Source: Welwitschia mirabilis
Lineage: Eukaryota > Gnetophyta > Gnetopsida > Welwitschiales
DNA: 29,837 bases
Direction of reading: 5' to 3'
NCBI GenBank assembly: GCA_051453625.1
Contig: JBOZIK010000001.1
Coordinates: forward strand, 76,101,004 to 76,130,840
In this document: piece by piece, positions 1 through 12,377 of the stretch
Position numbering within the stretch: the stretch's first letter is position 1
How the letters are laid out: the number at the start of each line of letters is the position of its first letter
Notes under the pieces: generated by a model
The model's input: only the letters and a program-made list of their open reading frames with translations
The model's database searches: none
Told to the model about the DNA's origin: nothing
Position numbers and translations under genes: made by a program

Positions 1-1
1 C

Positions 2-653
2 ATGGAAGATAAAGCAGAGGTTACAAGGGAATTTTATGGTAAGTTACATAGTTGGAAACACACTATTTCTACTTCTTTACTTACCCCAAAAGATAGGTTT
101 TTGCATTTAGTCTTTACCTATAATTTCTTGCATTTGGCAGGTCATTGTGATGAGGCCTTTAACTATAGGGCTTATTTGATGTACTTGGTAGGAAGTAGGA
201 ACTCTGTTGATTCCCCTACTAATATACTAAAAAATATGATCTCCTAGTTAGAGTATCACAGAACTAAAGCTCTACCCTATTCTAATGATGATTATAATTC
301 TTTATCATTATTATAGTGCCACATTTCACTTAAAGTTTAAAACCCTTAACCCCATAGCACCCATTATGCATGTGATGTTGTCTTGCATGCATATCTTTGC
401 TAGATCCAAGAAATCCTCTAAATCTCCTTCTCCAAAACAAGCCTCACTAGAATAGAATATTTCATACCTGCTGCAGATTAACTCTCATACAAGGCATATG
501 AAAGAAGCTCTAATAGCAGTTGGGTATGATATTGTAGACACTTCTGAAGAAGCCAAAAGCTCAAAGAAAAAGGCAGCCGAAGAAGAGCAAGAGGAAGAAG
601 AAGATGATTCTGAAGAAGAATTAGAAGAGGAGGGAGCAGAAGAATCTAGCTAA
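2..653 (+). pseudogene. Env-like / plant-transposon-protein remnant, 3' end of a Sirevirus-like retrotransposon
   Basis: This is a decayed coding region that probably begins before the window. Frame 2 is open at 2-247 and contains EVTREFY near its start, then LLTPKDRFLHLVFTYN and RAYLMYLVGSRNSVD. Read past one stop, it continues with TKALPY. The pattern resembles the putative plant transposon protein domain found in env-like ORFs of LTR retrotransposons (family recalled, not searched). The gap between EFY and LLTP is only about 15 residues, shorter than usual, so an internal deletion is likely. Coding then moves to frame 3, at about 366-653, with KEALIAVGYDIVD and a highly acidic Glu/Asp tail ending at TAA 651-653. 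A polypurine tract follows 46 bases later, as expected for the last ORF of such an element. The related tail at 17996-18237 supports the call. Its function is unknown and it is not functional here. Confidence 0.6.
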
Positions 654-684
654 TTCTCTTTTTATGCTTATGTTTCTTCTCTCC

Positions 685-710
685 TTTGTCATTACTATCA
701 AAAGGGGAGA
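685..710 (+). promoter_or_regulatory. Polypurine tract of Sirevirus-like element A
   Basis: TTTGTCATTACTATCAAAAG followed by GGGAGA is the familiar stretch before the 3' LTR of SIRE/Sirevirus Copia elements, where the purine run primes plus-strand DNA synthesis. It lies just after the env-like stop codon, and the LTR should begin at about 711. A matching tract, CACAAAAGGGGGAGT, is on the minus strand at 17921-17935. Confidence 0.65.
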
Positions 711-1292
711 ATTAATTAGTTAGTTTTTGTTACTTTTAGTTGTATCTACTCTTGATGAGAACTTTTCATTGAACTATTTATCTTTCAGTAATAGAAATGC
801 ACTTGGTTTTCATGTTCAACAAGTTTTGTCTCAAAATTTTTAATGCACATCTATTTTCATTATGAACTAAAATTTCTAGTATATCTTATAGTTATTAAAT
901 AATTCATGATCAAAATATTATTTATCAAATATATTTTGGCATTTTTATGTTTCACAAATTATATGTCAATTTTTTTTGATTTTGGCACTAATTAGAAACT
1001 TTTCAAAATGTCCTACTTGATATAAAATATTTAATATTTTTGCAAAAGTTAATAGGCATTTTGTGAAGGGAAGTTTTTCCAAATCTAATCTTTTCAACTA
1101 AAAAAATATTTATCATTAATATAAATGGAGGATATTATTGAATTATTATTTACTAATTGATTTCAAACTAATGTTTTTTATGTAGTAAAAATTACTGTAT
1201 TTTGTGTAAAAAGTATTGATCATTACATATTAGAAGATAAAATAATCTGTCACATTTTGATTCTGAAACTTATTAAGTTTTGATACCCTCCT

Positions 1293-1895
1293 AAGAGATC
1301 AATCAAAATTCTAAGCGGTTAATCAAACCTAAAGAAAATACACAAAAATAAACTAAATTTCAAGGGATTAAATAGAAATTTAAGGAGTAGATTGGACTAT
1401 GAATCCGAGCACTAGTACTTCTTAACTGGTTTTGAAGTGGTTAACTAGATACCTGAGGGGTTAATTGGACCTGAGTACTCTACATCTGATACTTCTTAAT
1501 TGATTATCAAGGGATCAACAGAAAATACGTAAGGGGTTAACTAGACTTATGCAACTGAGCATCAATATTTCATAGTTAATTATCAAGGGGTCAACTAAAT
1601 TCTTAAGGAGTCGACCAGTCATGGAGTTGCATTCACTCTTTTCTCAGCAATGGGTGGACTAGACCTTTATGAGTTGACCAAACCTAGAGAAAAAACATGT
1701 GTTGAATTTTTTCTTGATCAACTAGGTAACCAGATAAATATGCAAGGGACTGAATAAATAGTCAACCAGATCCTAAGAAGAGGATTAGACATGGAGCCAT
1801 AAGAAATAGGGGTCAATTAGAAGAATAGAAGGATAACTAATTTAAGTGATAGTACTAGATGGGATCAACCAGAATTTTAAGGGGTTAATTGGTCA
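1293..1895 (+). repeat. Degenerate GGGGTTAACT / GGGGTCAACT motif array in LTR A
   Basis: At least twelve irregularly spaced variants of one short motif can be read, for example GAGGGGTTAATTGGACC near 1455, AAGGGGTTAACTAGAC near 1532, CAAGGGGTCAACTAAATT near 1573, AAGGAGTCGACCAGTC near 1604 and AAGGGGTTAATTGGTC near 1877. The copies differ mainly by C/T and G/A changes, consistent with an older GGGGTCGACC-like unit losing its CpG. Spacing ranges from about 20 to 70 bases, so this is not a simple tandem satellite. LTR B (16979-17615) has a comparable array. Confidence 0.55.
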
Positions 1896-2369
1896 TGAAA
1901 GAAAAGGAATTTTTATAGTTATTATGTGTCCATTTTATGTTCATTGGAAGATCCTTTTACTCATAAAAATCCTAAAAGTATTCTACTATATATTGCTAAG
2001 ATCAAAATCAATGCATGAAATTGTACTCATTGAAATCTTGTATTTGACTAAAGATGATTTGAGAACTATTGGTATCTTTGCATACATGGTTAAGTAAGTA
2101 GAACTCTTCATTTTTAGATTATACCATCTTCTGAAGAAGTTCATCAATACTATTATTGAGTAAAAGATCAAGTAACATCTATTTATTTCAATACATTATC
2201 ATCACCATTTCAATTTCTTATAAATGATTGAGACTAAGCTTTTAAAAAAAGTTTGTTTATAAAGGTTACAGGTGAATCTAAAATACCTGGAAAGAGATTA
2301 ATAGAGATTTAGATCAATCTTGGATAAAAGCTAATCATCAAGAATGAAGTAAAGGCGTTTTCCAAACCA

Positions 2370-2377
2370 CTATAAAT
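2370..2377 (+). promoter_or_regulatory. Candidate TATA box of LTR A
   Basis: CTATAAAT lies 149 bases before the U5 signature at 2520. The matching candidate in LTR B lies 145 bases from its signature, which supports both as the Pol II promoter of the element. Confidence 0.4.
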
Positions 2378-3701
2378 CTTGTGCGCTTTTGATTGGTATA
2401 TCTATGCTTTCTATCTTTTAGTTTTTTAGATTATTTTGAGATCTCTTGCATAGGTTTTTAGTGATTCATTTCAAGTAAGGTGTTTTTATTGTGAAGTTAT
2501 TTAAATCAATTTTTAGAATCCTATTCACCCTTGCTAGGATTCTCAATCCTATAATGATATACTAAATTCCTTAAAAATTTTATGTTTTTATGGCATGTAT
2601 TGAAATAAGTATCTTCAATAATTTTTGTTTTTAAGGCATTTAGAAAACAACATCCTTAAAAGATAAGTTAAAAGAAAATTTTACTTTATATAAAAATTTA
2701 GTTCTCTTTAACTAATAGTGTTTCATTCTTATTATACAAATCTTGATTGCCCTAACATGCATGTTAGAAGATGGAGGTATTTTAAATACCACAGGACTTT
2801 TGCTTTTACTTGTTAAGAAGTTAATTACCTTTATCCTTTTAATTCCTCTACAAATGAGGTGTGACTATTGTCTTTTATTAGAAGAAGGTGTTTTGTAGTA
2901 AAAGCAAATATAGGAGATAAAGGAGGTAAAAAGACTGTTATGACAATAGCAATGTTTTTCCATAAATTGAGTGCTTAATTTGAGAGCTTAGGAGTTTTTC
3001 ACCGAACCTTTATCTTTCCTTGATTTTCTTTTTATGGGTAATCTCTTGCTTGATAGGTTATAATCTTCTAGAAAGGTTAAGAAACAACAGGTCAATAGAG
3101 AAGATACAATTAAAAAATAGTTTCTCTTTAAAAGAGAAACGTCTTAAGGACATATGAGTTTAAGGAAAATATGAGGGTAGCTTTAGGACCCTTCTCTCTA
3201 TGTAGGTGATTCCCTTTTACTGCAAAGGGGAGAAGAAAGTGAAAAACAAGCAAAAAATTCATAGAGAACACAAGGCCATCATATTAAAAAAATGTTAGTA
3301 AGTGATAAATAAAAGCACAAAGCAAGAAGAGTATTCATATGCACTCAAAGAAATAATGCCTTGGAAATCCTTCTAGTATTTGTCTAATTTGATGCAGTGT
3401 TTTTTGTGGAACCCAGATTTATAGTTTAATGTGCTTTCAACATGAGGAAAAGGACATTCAAGGCCTTATGAGTATATTCATTGGTACGTTTTTATCCTAA
3501 TAAATTTTGTGTCCTTTGTTTATGATTATCTTTTCCTAATTTGTTTTAAAATGCTATTTGGCTCATAATTTGAAAAATAGTTCTTTCATCTATGAGATAA
3601 TTCTAAGTTATCCAGGGCTATGTTTCCTTCTTTAGGGGTGAATAAGTTAAAAATGACATAGTTTTTAAGTTGAGGAGTTTTAAGTCAATCCATAAAAGAC
3701 T

Positions 3702-3787
3702 AAAATGCCAAGTTAGTAAGCTTATTCATGAGTTTAAAAAGGGTAAAATGCCAACTTAGTGAACTTTTTAATAAGTTTAAAGTTTGA
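3702..3787 (+). repeat. Two-copy tandem repeat, period 43 bp
   Basis: AAAATGCCAAGTTAGTAAGC at 3702 is repeated as AAAATGCCAACTTAGTGAAC at 3745. Each copy continues into a TTTAAA stretch. Confidence 0.6.
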
Positions 3788-5855
3788 GAGGTTCCCATTG
3801 TAAATCATGTGTTACTATGCTTAGATAATGTATCTAAATAGATCATTGTGTACCTTTATGAATGATTAATAGCCTGGGTTAGGATTAATTACTTATAGAA
3901 AAAATGGAGATGAGAATGTATTTGTTAAAAATTTTTATATTTAAATGACACTAATAAAATAACCTCTTTGATATTATTGTGAGTTATTTTTTCTTTTTTC
4001 AGTTTCTTTTGCTCTTCTAACATCTTATTATACCACTAATAAAATAATGATTCCATGTATGAAATAATGAAATCTATTAGATGTTTGACATTGGTAATTA
4101 CACTATCCAAAGGAAGTTTTTATTTTCATTAAAGAGAAGTAAACGTTTTGGTGTCTTCTATGTTAAGGAAATGGAGAAAAGAGGTAATGATTGTGTATTA
4201 TACAAATATAAATGTGTGATTGGGGTTAGATAAGGAATAGTAAAAAAACCAATAAATACAATGCTTTAAATGGTGATTTATTGCTTGTTCTTGAAAAATA
4301 TAAACTTGATTGAAAATACTTATAATTATTCTCAAATGTGTAATTTGAAAAAAGAACAAATCATATTTCTAAAAGAGTTGAACAATTTATTCTTAAAAAA
4401 TGCTTGGTTTGATTATAATAAGAGCACATGCATGTTATACAAATGGCTAAAACTTAGCTATGAAAGAGTCCTTAAAAACACATAATATCCTTCATTAATG
4501 GTTAGCAAAAATCTCGAAGGCTGCATGCTAAGATGTTTATGCAAAAGTGATGCTGAGAATGTTTAAGAAGAAATGATGTCCTAAAAGAGCCAAATAAGTT
4601 TGAAATGGAATGTTGGTAGTTGAATTCATCAAATTTGAAGTTTGAAACTATTAAGAAAATTTATAGTGCCTAGGCATATTTAAATTCAAATCTAACTATT
4701 AATATCTAATTTTTGCAAAATCTAGAACTCCAAAAGACTCAAATTAAATGTGATTAAAGGTAGGGATCTAAGCATACCTTTAAAAAGAATGTAATCATAG
4801 CCATCATCAGGTACATGATAACTAGTCACATGAAAAACTTGCTTTTTAATGTTGCCTTGCTTGATGATGGAATTTAAGGTTTAGGTATGACTTTTAGTAG
4901 GGAAATAACAACTCTATAACATAACTAAACTATTGAGACATGGATAGAGAAAGAATACCATATAAGAAAATGATCTAAGAGACTATTTAAGAATAAATAG
5001 TAATTCCTCTCTATTGTCCATGACGAATTTCCTTGAACATGTTTGCACCATTCTTAATAACATAAAAATATGTACTTCTTTGTTGAAAATACTACATGCT
5101 AAATTAAAATTAATTTTATTTAAATCTAGATTGCTAAATATTTTATTCTTTAATTCAATCTTAAAAAATCAACTGATGGGCATGTATTCTTTGAATGCTT
5201 ATGATGTGAGAAGTGGTTCTTATGAAGAAATAAATCATATACATGTCATAACACTTAATAATTCTTACAAGCTAAATATTATCTCATCAAAAATAGTATG
5301 ATAACATCTCTTCACATTATGATTTTTGATAATGTTTTCATTTACAAAGGGATCTTGACTCTTCTGACTAGCTATTGGATTTTCAATCTTTTTGCAAAAA
5401 ATTTATCTCAATTCATATAAAATTATTATCTTTTTTACCAATGTTGAATGGAAAATTAGCTATCACTTTACACATTTGTTAGGTATCACAAATAGATTAG
5501 CAATTTAAGAAGTGGAAAAATGATGAAAATGCTAAAATTATAATTCTAAAGGTACCTATATTCCTTAACCATTAAATGCTAGCTTCTTTTGTAAATATAA
5601 TTGAAAATGATTTATGATTTATTATCAATATTTTTATTGATGCATTTTGGTCTTTTAGGATGCTGAAAGAGCATTCTCTATTAGATGGAATTTGTGAATG
5701 TTTTATAATGGAAGAGTAGGTAAGTAGTTGATTTCATTTCCATTTTAATATGCAAAACATTAAAATGTATTCTTTTATTTATTGGTTTATTCCTTGTATG
5801 ACATTTTTCATCATTTTGTGATTCTTATATTAGGACTATTATTGAAATTTTTATA

Positions 5856-5902
5856 GTCATAATACTAGAGATTAGGATCTAAGTTATGTCATAATACTAG
5901 AG
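5856..5902 (+). repeat. Short direct repeat, 15 bp, 32 bp apart
   Basis: GTCATAATACTAGAG occurs identically at 5856-5870 and 5888-5902. This is a small local duplication with no known role. Confidence 0.6.
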
Positions 5903-7833
5903 CTTATGTGTGTTTGGATTGATTATATCATGATCCATTGCATAGGTGTATTGTGCTTTGCCTATTTACATTAATATGCTTGCTTTTGTCCATTCTAATC
6001 ATCTTGTTCCTTTAAAACACATTTTTCAATTGTTTTAGTAGCCATAATCTCCACTTCTTTAATTTTGTTAGATTTATGACTTGAGTTGGAACATATACTT
6101 TTTAAGCATAGAATTACATTGGCCAATCAAGATCCATTAAAGACTTGTCAGTCTAGAATAGAAGCATCTAGTGTAAGGCATTTCCTTCAATAGCATACAA
6201 TGTCTTGGTAAGGTATAATATCAAGATCTAAGCATCTAGTAGATGTGGTAGCTTAATTCTATGTTGTAGTAAACTCTGATAATTTGAGTTCCTGACATTA
6301 CTTATAGGATTTTAAAGAATTGTATGTTACTTATTCACTGTAATATCATAAAGTGTTAATTGGTCTATATCATTCTTTTCTATGATAAGTAGTTAGAGGT
6401 AGGCTACCTACTAAATGATCACACTAGTCATGTTTCTATCTTAAGTGATTAAACCCTCACGTAGGGCATCTACACCTCTTTGGATACCCAAAACATCTTT
6501 AAAACTTGAGTTTAGACTTTTCTAACCTTGATAAACACTGTGAGGGGTCAACCTAGCATATTTTAACAAGTAGTAGATCCCTTAAAAGCCCTAAAAATGC
6601 CTATAAGTATACTAGTTAATTCCTCAATTTGAATCTAATTTGTTTTGATAACTCTTCATCATCTAAACTATAAAACCATCATTATAGTTTTTGAAACCTA
6701 TGTTTAGAACATCACCTAGGCTTCAAGCTCAACTTGTCCTTTTATTTATCCATCTAAAAACCTAAACAGTGATTATTCTGTAATCATTCTATACATCTTG
6801 AGCATTCAATATCCCTTTTCAATGTTATTTTATTAATAAAAAGAACTTTCCATTTATTGCAAATGATGCTTTATTGCATTTCTAAAACATTTTTAGAAGA
6901 TATTTGGAATTTATTTTCCTCTTATATTACTACTTCTATTTTTGTTTTGTGTTAGTAATGGTAAAACTATGCATTTCCATCTAAATCTCATTAACCTTTT
7001 CATTAGAATCATCCTTAGCATAAGAGTATGTTCTTTTCCATGTTAAAAACCCAAGGTAGAGTTTATCTCATAAGTTTTAGAGAATTCCATGCCCTTACAA
7101 GATTTTTGTTTTATTTTATTAGTTTTGGATTTTTTACTTGGAAATCTTGGTTCTTGCCTATTTCTTCTCTTTTTTGATAGATATATAAGGATGATTTGCT
7201 CTTCAAGATTTTCACATTATTTATGTTTTTAAAATATCAGGCAACTTCTATTTCATAGTTAATTTATAAGTGAAGAAATATAAATCAATCTAATTTATAG
7301 ATTTTAAAGTATAATTAGGTGGAGATTTATTAATCACAATTCTTTTGTAGTTTGGCAAAGTTTATGTTAATCCAAACGATGTTAAAAATATTTTGAAAAG
7401 CTAGATGTAAACTATTAAATTTGATTTATTAATGTTGTCTTTTGCATCATATTCCTAGAATTACAATATAACAGTAACAACATTTCCTTAATTAGTACCC
7501 ATAATAAATTATTCTCTTCATCTATGTCTCTAATATTTAACTCCTAAATTTTTTTCTTAACATAAAGTTTTGCTTTAGTTCCTATCTAATTCATCATTTT
7601 ATAGTTACTCTATTTTTCAATATCATGTTTTTATAGTTCTAATGATGGCTTAGACATTTTTAAATATTTAAAATATGGTAATTTATTTTATGATATTTAG
7701 TTAGGCATCTGAATCATGTGTCTTTTAAAGTTTTATGATAAAATGTTATATATCCAAAATTCATGAGTTCCATGCTTGATTATGTTACCCCTAGAAAACT
7801 AAATAGAATATATTTTTAATTGCTAAATTGATA

Positions 7834-7853
7834 ATATATATATATATATATAT
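7834..7853. repeat. (TA)n microsatellite
   Basis: About ten uninterrupted TA units in AT-rich DNA. Confidence 0.85.
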
Positions 7854-8482
7854 GTCTTTATATGCATAAAACCATGTCTAATTGGAACTACTACAAAAAT
7901 TCTTTTCTTGTAATTTTTCTAATTTCTATTTGATTGGATGACATACTTTATTTTTTCCAAATTTATTTATTAAAAAGTTTGATGGTTTCTATTCCTTGTT
8001 TAATTTATTACTTTAGTTCTCTCTTTTACTTTTTCAATGGAAATTCCTTCCCTTGTTGTGGAATTTTTTGGTTAATTTGTTTGTACTAGTGCTCTTAGTT
8101 CCATTTTGTTCTTATTTCTTTCTTCTCTTTAGCTCTTCTATGGTGTAACCCAATACATCTAGTTGCAAAAGAAGAACAAATATTTATACCCATACAAGAC
8201 TAACATAGAAAAATAAAATATTAATTTGAAATTCCTTTTTTATAAAAAGTGAAGTGGTAGAAAATAACTATTGAAACTCTAAACTTTTCAATAACCTTTT
8301 TCCAAATGATTTAAACATTAAAGTGATTTACAGGATGTATTGGCTAATGTACCATCTCGACACATATAAGAAATATCTGGTAGGGATTTTTTTTGAAGTA
8401 TTAATAAACTTGGTTTATACTAAATTAAATGCTTTCTTTTTTCCTATATGCCAGTAAGTATCGCATAAGTTATATCTTTATC

Positions 8483-8536
8483 TTGTATGTATGTATATGT
8501 TTCTATCTATCTATATATCTATCTATCTATATATAC
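8483..8536 (+). repeat. Compound TGTA / TATC microsatellite
   Basis: A short TGTATG run is followed by interrupted TATC repeats (CTATCTATCTATATATC and similar). This is a compound simple repeat, likely variable in length. Confidence 0.8.
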
Positions 8537-10904
8537 AATGTACTATTTTGTATTTTATTTAATACATTAACTCTCACATTATTGATTTGTAGATCTCTTT
8601 GATACATGGTCTTGAATTGGAGGGGATGTAGCACTTGCTATTATAGCAACTTATTTTGTGGCTACAGAGAAAGCTATAAGCACTAATTAAATTTTTAATT
8701 TTCTCTCCTGTCACTTTAGATCATTATCTATTAATAGGAGGTTGTGTACTCAAATCACATTGTGACACTCACCATCATAGCAATAATTTTAGATTAGCAT
8801 TAAGCAAGCTATAAACAATATGATCTTTACCATATAGAAATTTTATTTCATAAACCCTAGTTAGCGGATGAAGGTCCAATGCTACAATTGCAACTACTCT
8901 CTATTGCATGTTATAAAATTATTGATAGTTAGTAATTTTCTTCATTATGGATCTACTTTTGGTGGTTCAAATATGTCAAGCATATTATGATTATTATTAT
9001 GATACATCTTATAGATATTTAAGTTCCTTCAATATTGTTAATTTGGTATCTTAAATCAAGGAATGATACTAAAAGAGAAGTTTTATATGTGATTACCTAA
9101 TAATTTCATTAGGTATTTTCAACACCAGAGACTTCTCTTAGTTTTCAGATAGATGTTGGCTTTTCTTATACTCATTCTCACATTCCAGGCTATGTAGATA
9201 TGCCATTTCTTAATACTTATTAAAGATGGTTTGAAGTATTTAAGTAGGAAATACTATGACATTTATGATATAAATAAATCATCACATGATTATATGCTAA
9301 TTATGCTTCTAGTATAAGCATGATTTATATGTGCAAAATATTATATACAATCCTTTTTAATCTATCTTTCAATGGAAAAGATGATGCAAAGTAACAAAAG
9401 CTTAAATTAATTTATTACAATGCTTAGTTTATTATTTCTTAATTAGAATTGGCACTCTTCTTTTTCACATAATGTAATTAGATATTGGGCCAAATAGCTA
9501 TTGATCTATTGTGAGAGTCACATAATTAGAGTTCTAAGAGATTACTCATTTTTAAATTAATCTTACATGTTTGTGAAGAAGATTATATTAGCAAAAAGGT
9601 GATCTTTTATTATACTACTTGAGGTTGAAACGAACATTATCTCATTTAAAATATCACAATACTTCATTATAATTTCTTAATTCTTTTAAACTGATGTTGA
9701 TGATTAATCATCATTTTGGTAATTAATTCCCTTTGTAGAAATTTTCTAAAATGTTGTTTTAGTATTTCATGTTGCTATTTGATAGATTCAAAATCGTTGA
9801 GAAGCATTGGTGATCTACTAAAACTATCAATACTTTTCCAGAAATGTTTTAAACTTATATTATTCATTATCATAAAATAACTTATATTATTCACAAAATG
9901 ATAATGAGCATTTTCTAATTTTTGGATTAATAGATACCATCCAGTTTTAATATTCGTGCATGTACATGTTATAATATACATGCCTTGTATAAATTGCTTT
10001 ATTTATTTCTTTGAAGGATTCTATATGACTAATATAACTTTTAGGACATGTATGTTCTATCAGTAAAAAACAAATTACTAAAATGAACTTCAATCTTGCA
10101 AAGGTATGTGTTATTTTAATAGATAGAATCATAAAAATTATTGATTTATGTTAACATAATATTTATTTAGTTATTCTATTTAACATTTAAAAACATCATT
10201 TCTAAGCCTTTCTAATGTTCAACTCCTACACTACCTCATGGTTTAGAAGATTTAACCTAGAGAATGGTATGTTGCATGTTTTTTGGTTTTTATTTTAAAA
10301 TTGTTTTTAATTAAGAATCAAATTTTAATACCTAAAACAAAATAGTTTTTATTTTAAAATTTGTTTCACTTGATAAATTTATTTTTTTGGATTGAAACTT
10401 AGCTTATTTTAATAAAAGAAACATTATTGTACATTGCTATGAGTTTATTTCATAAAATCTTAAAATTTGCAATTCACAATGTCCTTTGTCTTTTAATGTA
10501 GCTCTCTTACCTCGATGTTATTCGTATAAAGGATTCCATATAATGGAAGAATCTTGTTAAATGGGATTATTTTTTACTCATTTAAAGCTATAGGACTTAT
10601 CTTGAAACACAACTTTTTTTTAGAGATGTACAAAAATAGGGCTTTAAATTTATTTTTGAAGCACTTACAAAATCATCATCAATCTGTTCTATCATCCATC
10701 ACAAAGTTTTATTAGCCATATGGGGGTTACAGATACTTCTTCTTATTCTATTTTGGTTAAATTTTATAGATTACAAGCCACTATGAGAGGATGCTTACTT
10801 TCTTTATTTTCTTCTTATTGAATTTCTATTTTATTTTTATTTTCCTCATTTAGTTTGTTGCTAAATAATACTAATTTTATTTAATGTGTTTTACTTCTAA
10901 AGAA

Positions 10905-10972
10905 GCATTTTAATGTCAATTGTACCAGTGTTTTTAAAATTTTGTCTAGAAGTTATAATTCTTTAGAACTAC
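10905..10972 (+). repeat. Dispersed repeat, copy 1 (about 68 bp)
   Basis: The segment starting GCATTTTAATGTCAATTGTA and ending TTCTTTAGAACTA closely matches 18338-18406, which begins at the first base after a 100-N gap. The two copies are in the same orientation and differ at roughly ten positions plus a small indel. The repeat probably belongs to a longer family whose body is lost or lies in the gap. Confidence 0.6.
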
Positions 10973-10987
10973 CCCTTTTCGTTCAAG

Positions 10988-11120
10988 AACTAGACTATCT
11001 AGATCTATATTGCCTAAGGAAATTTGAGATGAATGGTCATTGTGGTATGTCCAATACCTTTTCTTTATCATCTAGAAAGGAATCTTAGAGGATTGGACAT
11101 TATACTATGCTCAATACCTT
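10988..11120 (+). repeat. Imperfect two-copy repeat, about 65 bp
   Basis: A segment with CAATACCTTTTCTTTATCAT and then GAAAGGAATC is followed by a second copy with CAATACCTTTTCTTCACCAT and then GAAAAGC. The copies share flanking words such as GGTCATTGTGGTATG and GGACATTATACTATG. Confidence 0.5.
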
Positions 11121-11302
11121 TTCTTCACCATATGAAAAGCTTCTAAATCATCAAAATCATTTCATTTTAATATATGTTTAAATCCCTCTAGTTCATTTTT
11201 GTTATTACAAACTTGATCCTAGGACATGCCTACTTATCTACAAACTATAGTCCTTCCAACATTCATAAATCTTTAGGAGTGTATTAATATCATTAAATTA
11301 AG

Positions 11303-11608
11303 ATGAAATTCTCTTTGTGCATTACTGATGTCATTTTCTATTCTACTAAAAGTGCTTGTACATTTATGCTTATGTCATCTTATCCATTTGAGCTAAAATC
11401 TATTGTATCAGGCACCACAGGATATTTGTTGTGCTTTCACACTTATGGAAGCATACTAGTGGGTATGAGTATAGCATTTTGTGGATCAAGGGTTTCTGAA
11501 TTCAGTAAAGAACTTAAGCTAAGAAATCTAATAGGGATGGTTACAATAATTATTTCTACTTTTAATGGAAAGTATTTCAAAGAGGATTCCATTTGCATAC
11601 ATTGTTAG
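11303..11608 (+). other. Unrecognised 101-aa open frame
   Basis: This is the longest N-free open frame in the window. It is rich in Ser, Ile, Phe and Cys, with a hydrophobic stretch around residues 35-60 (GTTGYLLCFHTYGSILVG), and has no motif I recognise. No promoter, splice site or poly-A context sets it apart from its surroundings. In AT-rich DNA of this length, one frame of about 100 codons may arise by chance. I would not annotate it as a gene without transcript or protein evidence. Confidence 0.12.
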
Positions 11609-12377
11609 AAGCTTTACAAAAAATGTATTGGGAAGCTTTTGATTCCATCTTTGTTAATTTCATAACTAAGCAAAAAATAAATATTATTGAATCTCATAAT
11701 TTTTATTGTTTTAGCATTTATATTAACATGCAAAGACAATGTGTTGCTATTGGAGTGGAAAGGGTTACTATTATTTAGAATTTTGAATTGTTGAATGTTA
11801 CAATATTTGTAGTTAAATTAATGTGTATTAATCAACTACCAAGGATGCATTATAATTAATTTTATTAGTATTTTACTTTATTAGCATGATTTGTATCATA
11901 ATGTTTTTCTTTTTATAAGATATTTTCTTTTCTTTAATCTAATATTTTATTTTTCATTGTGATCCATTTTTTTACTCATATTTAATCCCCACCTTACAAT
12001 TGATTCTGTGTGTGATTTATTTATATTCTTATGTTTTCTTTTGATTTCATAATGTCCTCCTCCATCTCTAGCATTTTCCCATGAAAATAATAAAATGTAT
12101 TTGTCCACATCCACCATTAAGAAGTCCTTCAAGCACTAGACAAATGCGACCTTCCTTGTACATGTTGGTGTTTTCTAATCATTAAAGACACTCATTTGTA
12201 CTAAATTATTTATTTCATATTATTGAATGCTGAGTAAAAATGTAAATATACTAGTATTAATGGATTGTTTCTCAAGTTGATCAAAATCCTGCATGCCTAT
12301 TGTGCTTCCTTCCTTTAGTCCTACTAATCAAAGGATCACATCATGATTTAGGGATGTGCTCATTGCACTGCTAACTG

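Larger units (their letters stand above)
711..2545 (+). mobile_element. 3' LTR of Sirevirus-like element A
   Basis: The left edge is set by the polypurine tract. The right edge is set by CCTATTCACCCTTGCTAGG at 2520-2538, which resembles the C-rich motif near the U5 end of many Sirevirus LTRs. Between them are a motif array (1293-1895), a candidate TATA box (2370-2377) and about 150 bases of R/U5. The size, about 1.8 kb, suits the group. The exact ends and target-site duplication were not found. The short ORFs at 1846-2097 (+) and 1986-2171 (-) lie inside the LTR and look accidental. Solo or nested insertions within it cannot be excluded. Confidence 0.55.
2546..10904. other. AT-rich stretch without recognised genes
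   Basis: I recognise no conserved coding motif here on either strand. The longest uninterrupted frames (71 aa at 4270-4485, 95 aa at 5014-5301, and minus-strand frames near 9775-10132) show no family signature and could be chance in such AT-rich DNA. What can be named is small: direct repeats at 3702-3787 and 5856-5902, and microsatellites at 7834-7853 and 8483-8536. One isolated GAGGGGTCAACC near 6542 resembles the LTR A array motif. Old transposon debris is likely but not shown. Confidence 0.4.
10973..12377. other. AT-rich stretch left of the first CACTA-like end, possibly its interior
   Basis: If 12772 is the right terminus of a CACTA element, its body should lie to the left, within or beyond this stretch. 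I see no TNP2/TNP1-type transposase motif and no CACTACAAGAAA left terminus. The longest frame (101 aa, 11303-11608, +) is described separately. The rest is unassigned. Confidence 0.3.

Noticed and set aside
1846-2171. Frames of 83 aa (+) and 61 aa (-) inside LTR A
   Set aside because: They overlap each other, lie within the LTR and lack any family motif.
2540-2575. ATGATATACTAAATTCC as a tRNA-Met-type primer-binding site after LTR A
   Set aside because: The match to TGGTATCAGAGC is weak, and element A's internal region lies on the other side, so this should be the 3' LTR and have no primer site.
7886-7910. ACTACTACAAAAATTCTTTTC as a possible CACTA left terminus
   Set aside because: It lacks the CACTACAAGAAATATAGG pattern and has no 38-bp repeat array beside it. 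The resemblance is too short to rely on.
9775-10132. Overlapping minus-strand frames (68 and 61 aa)
   Set aside because: No motif, AT-driven residue use, and no promoter or splice context.
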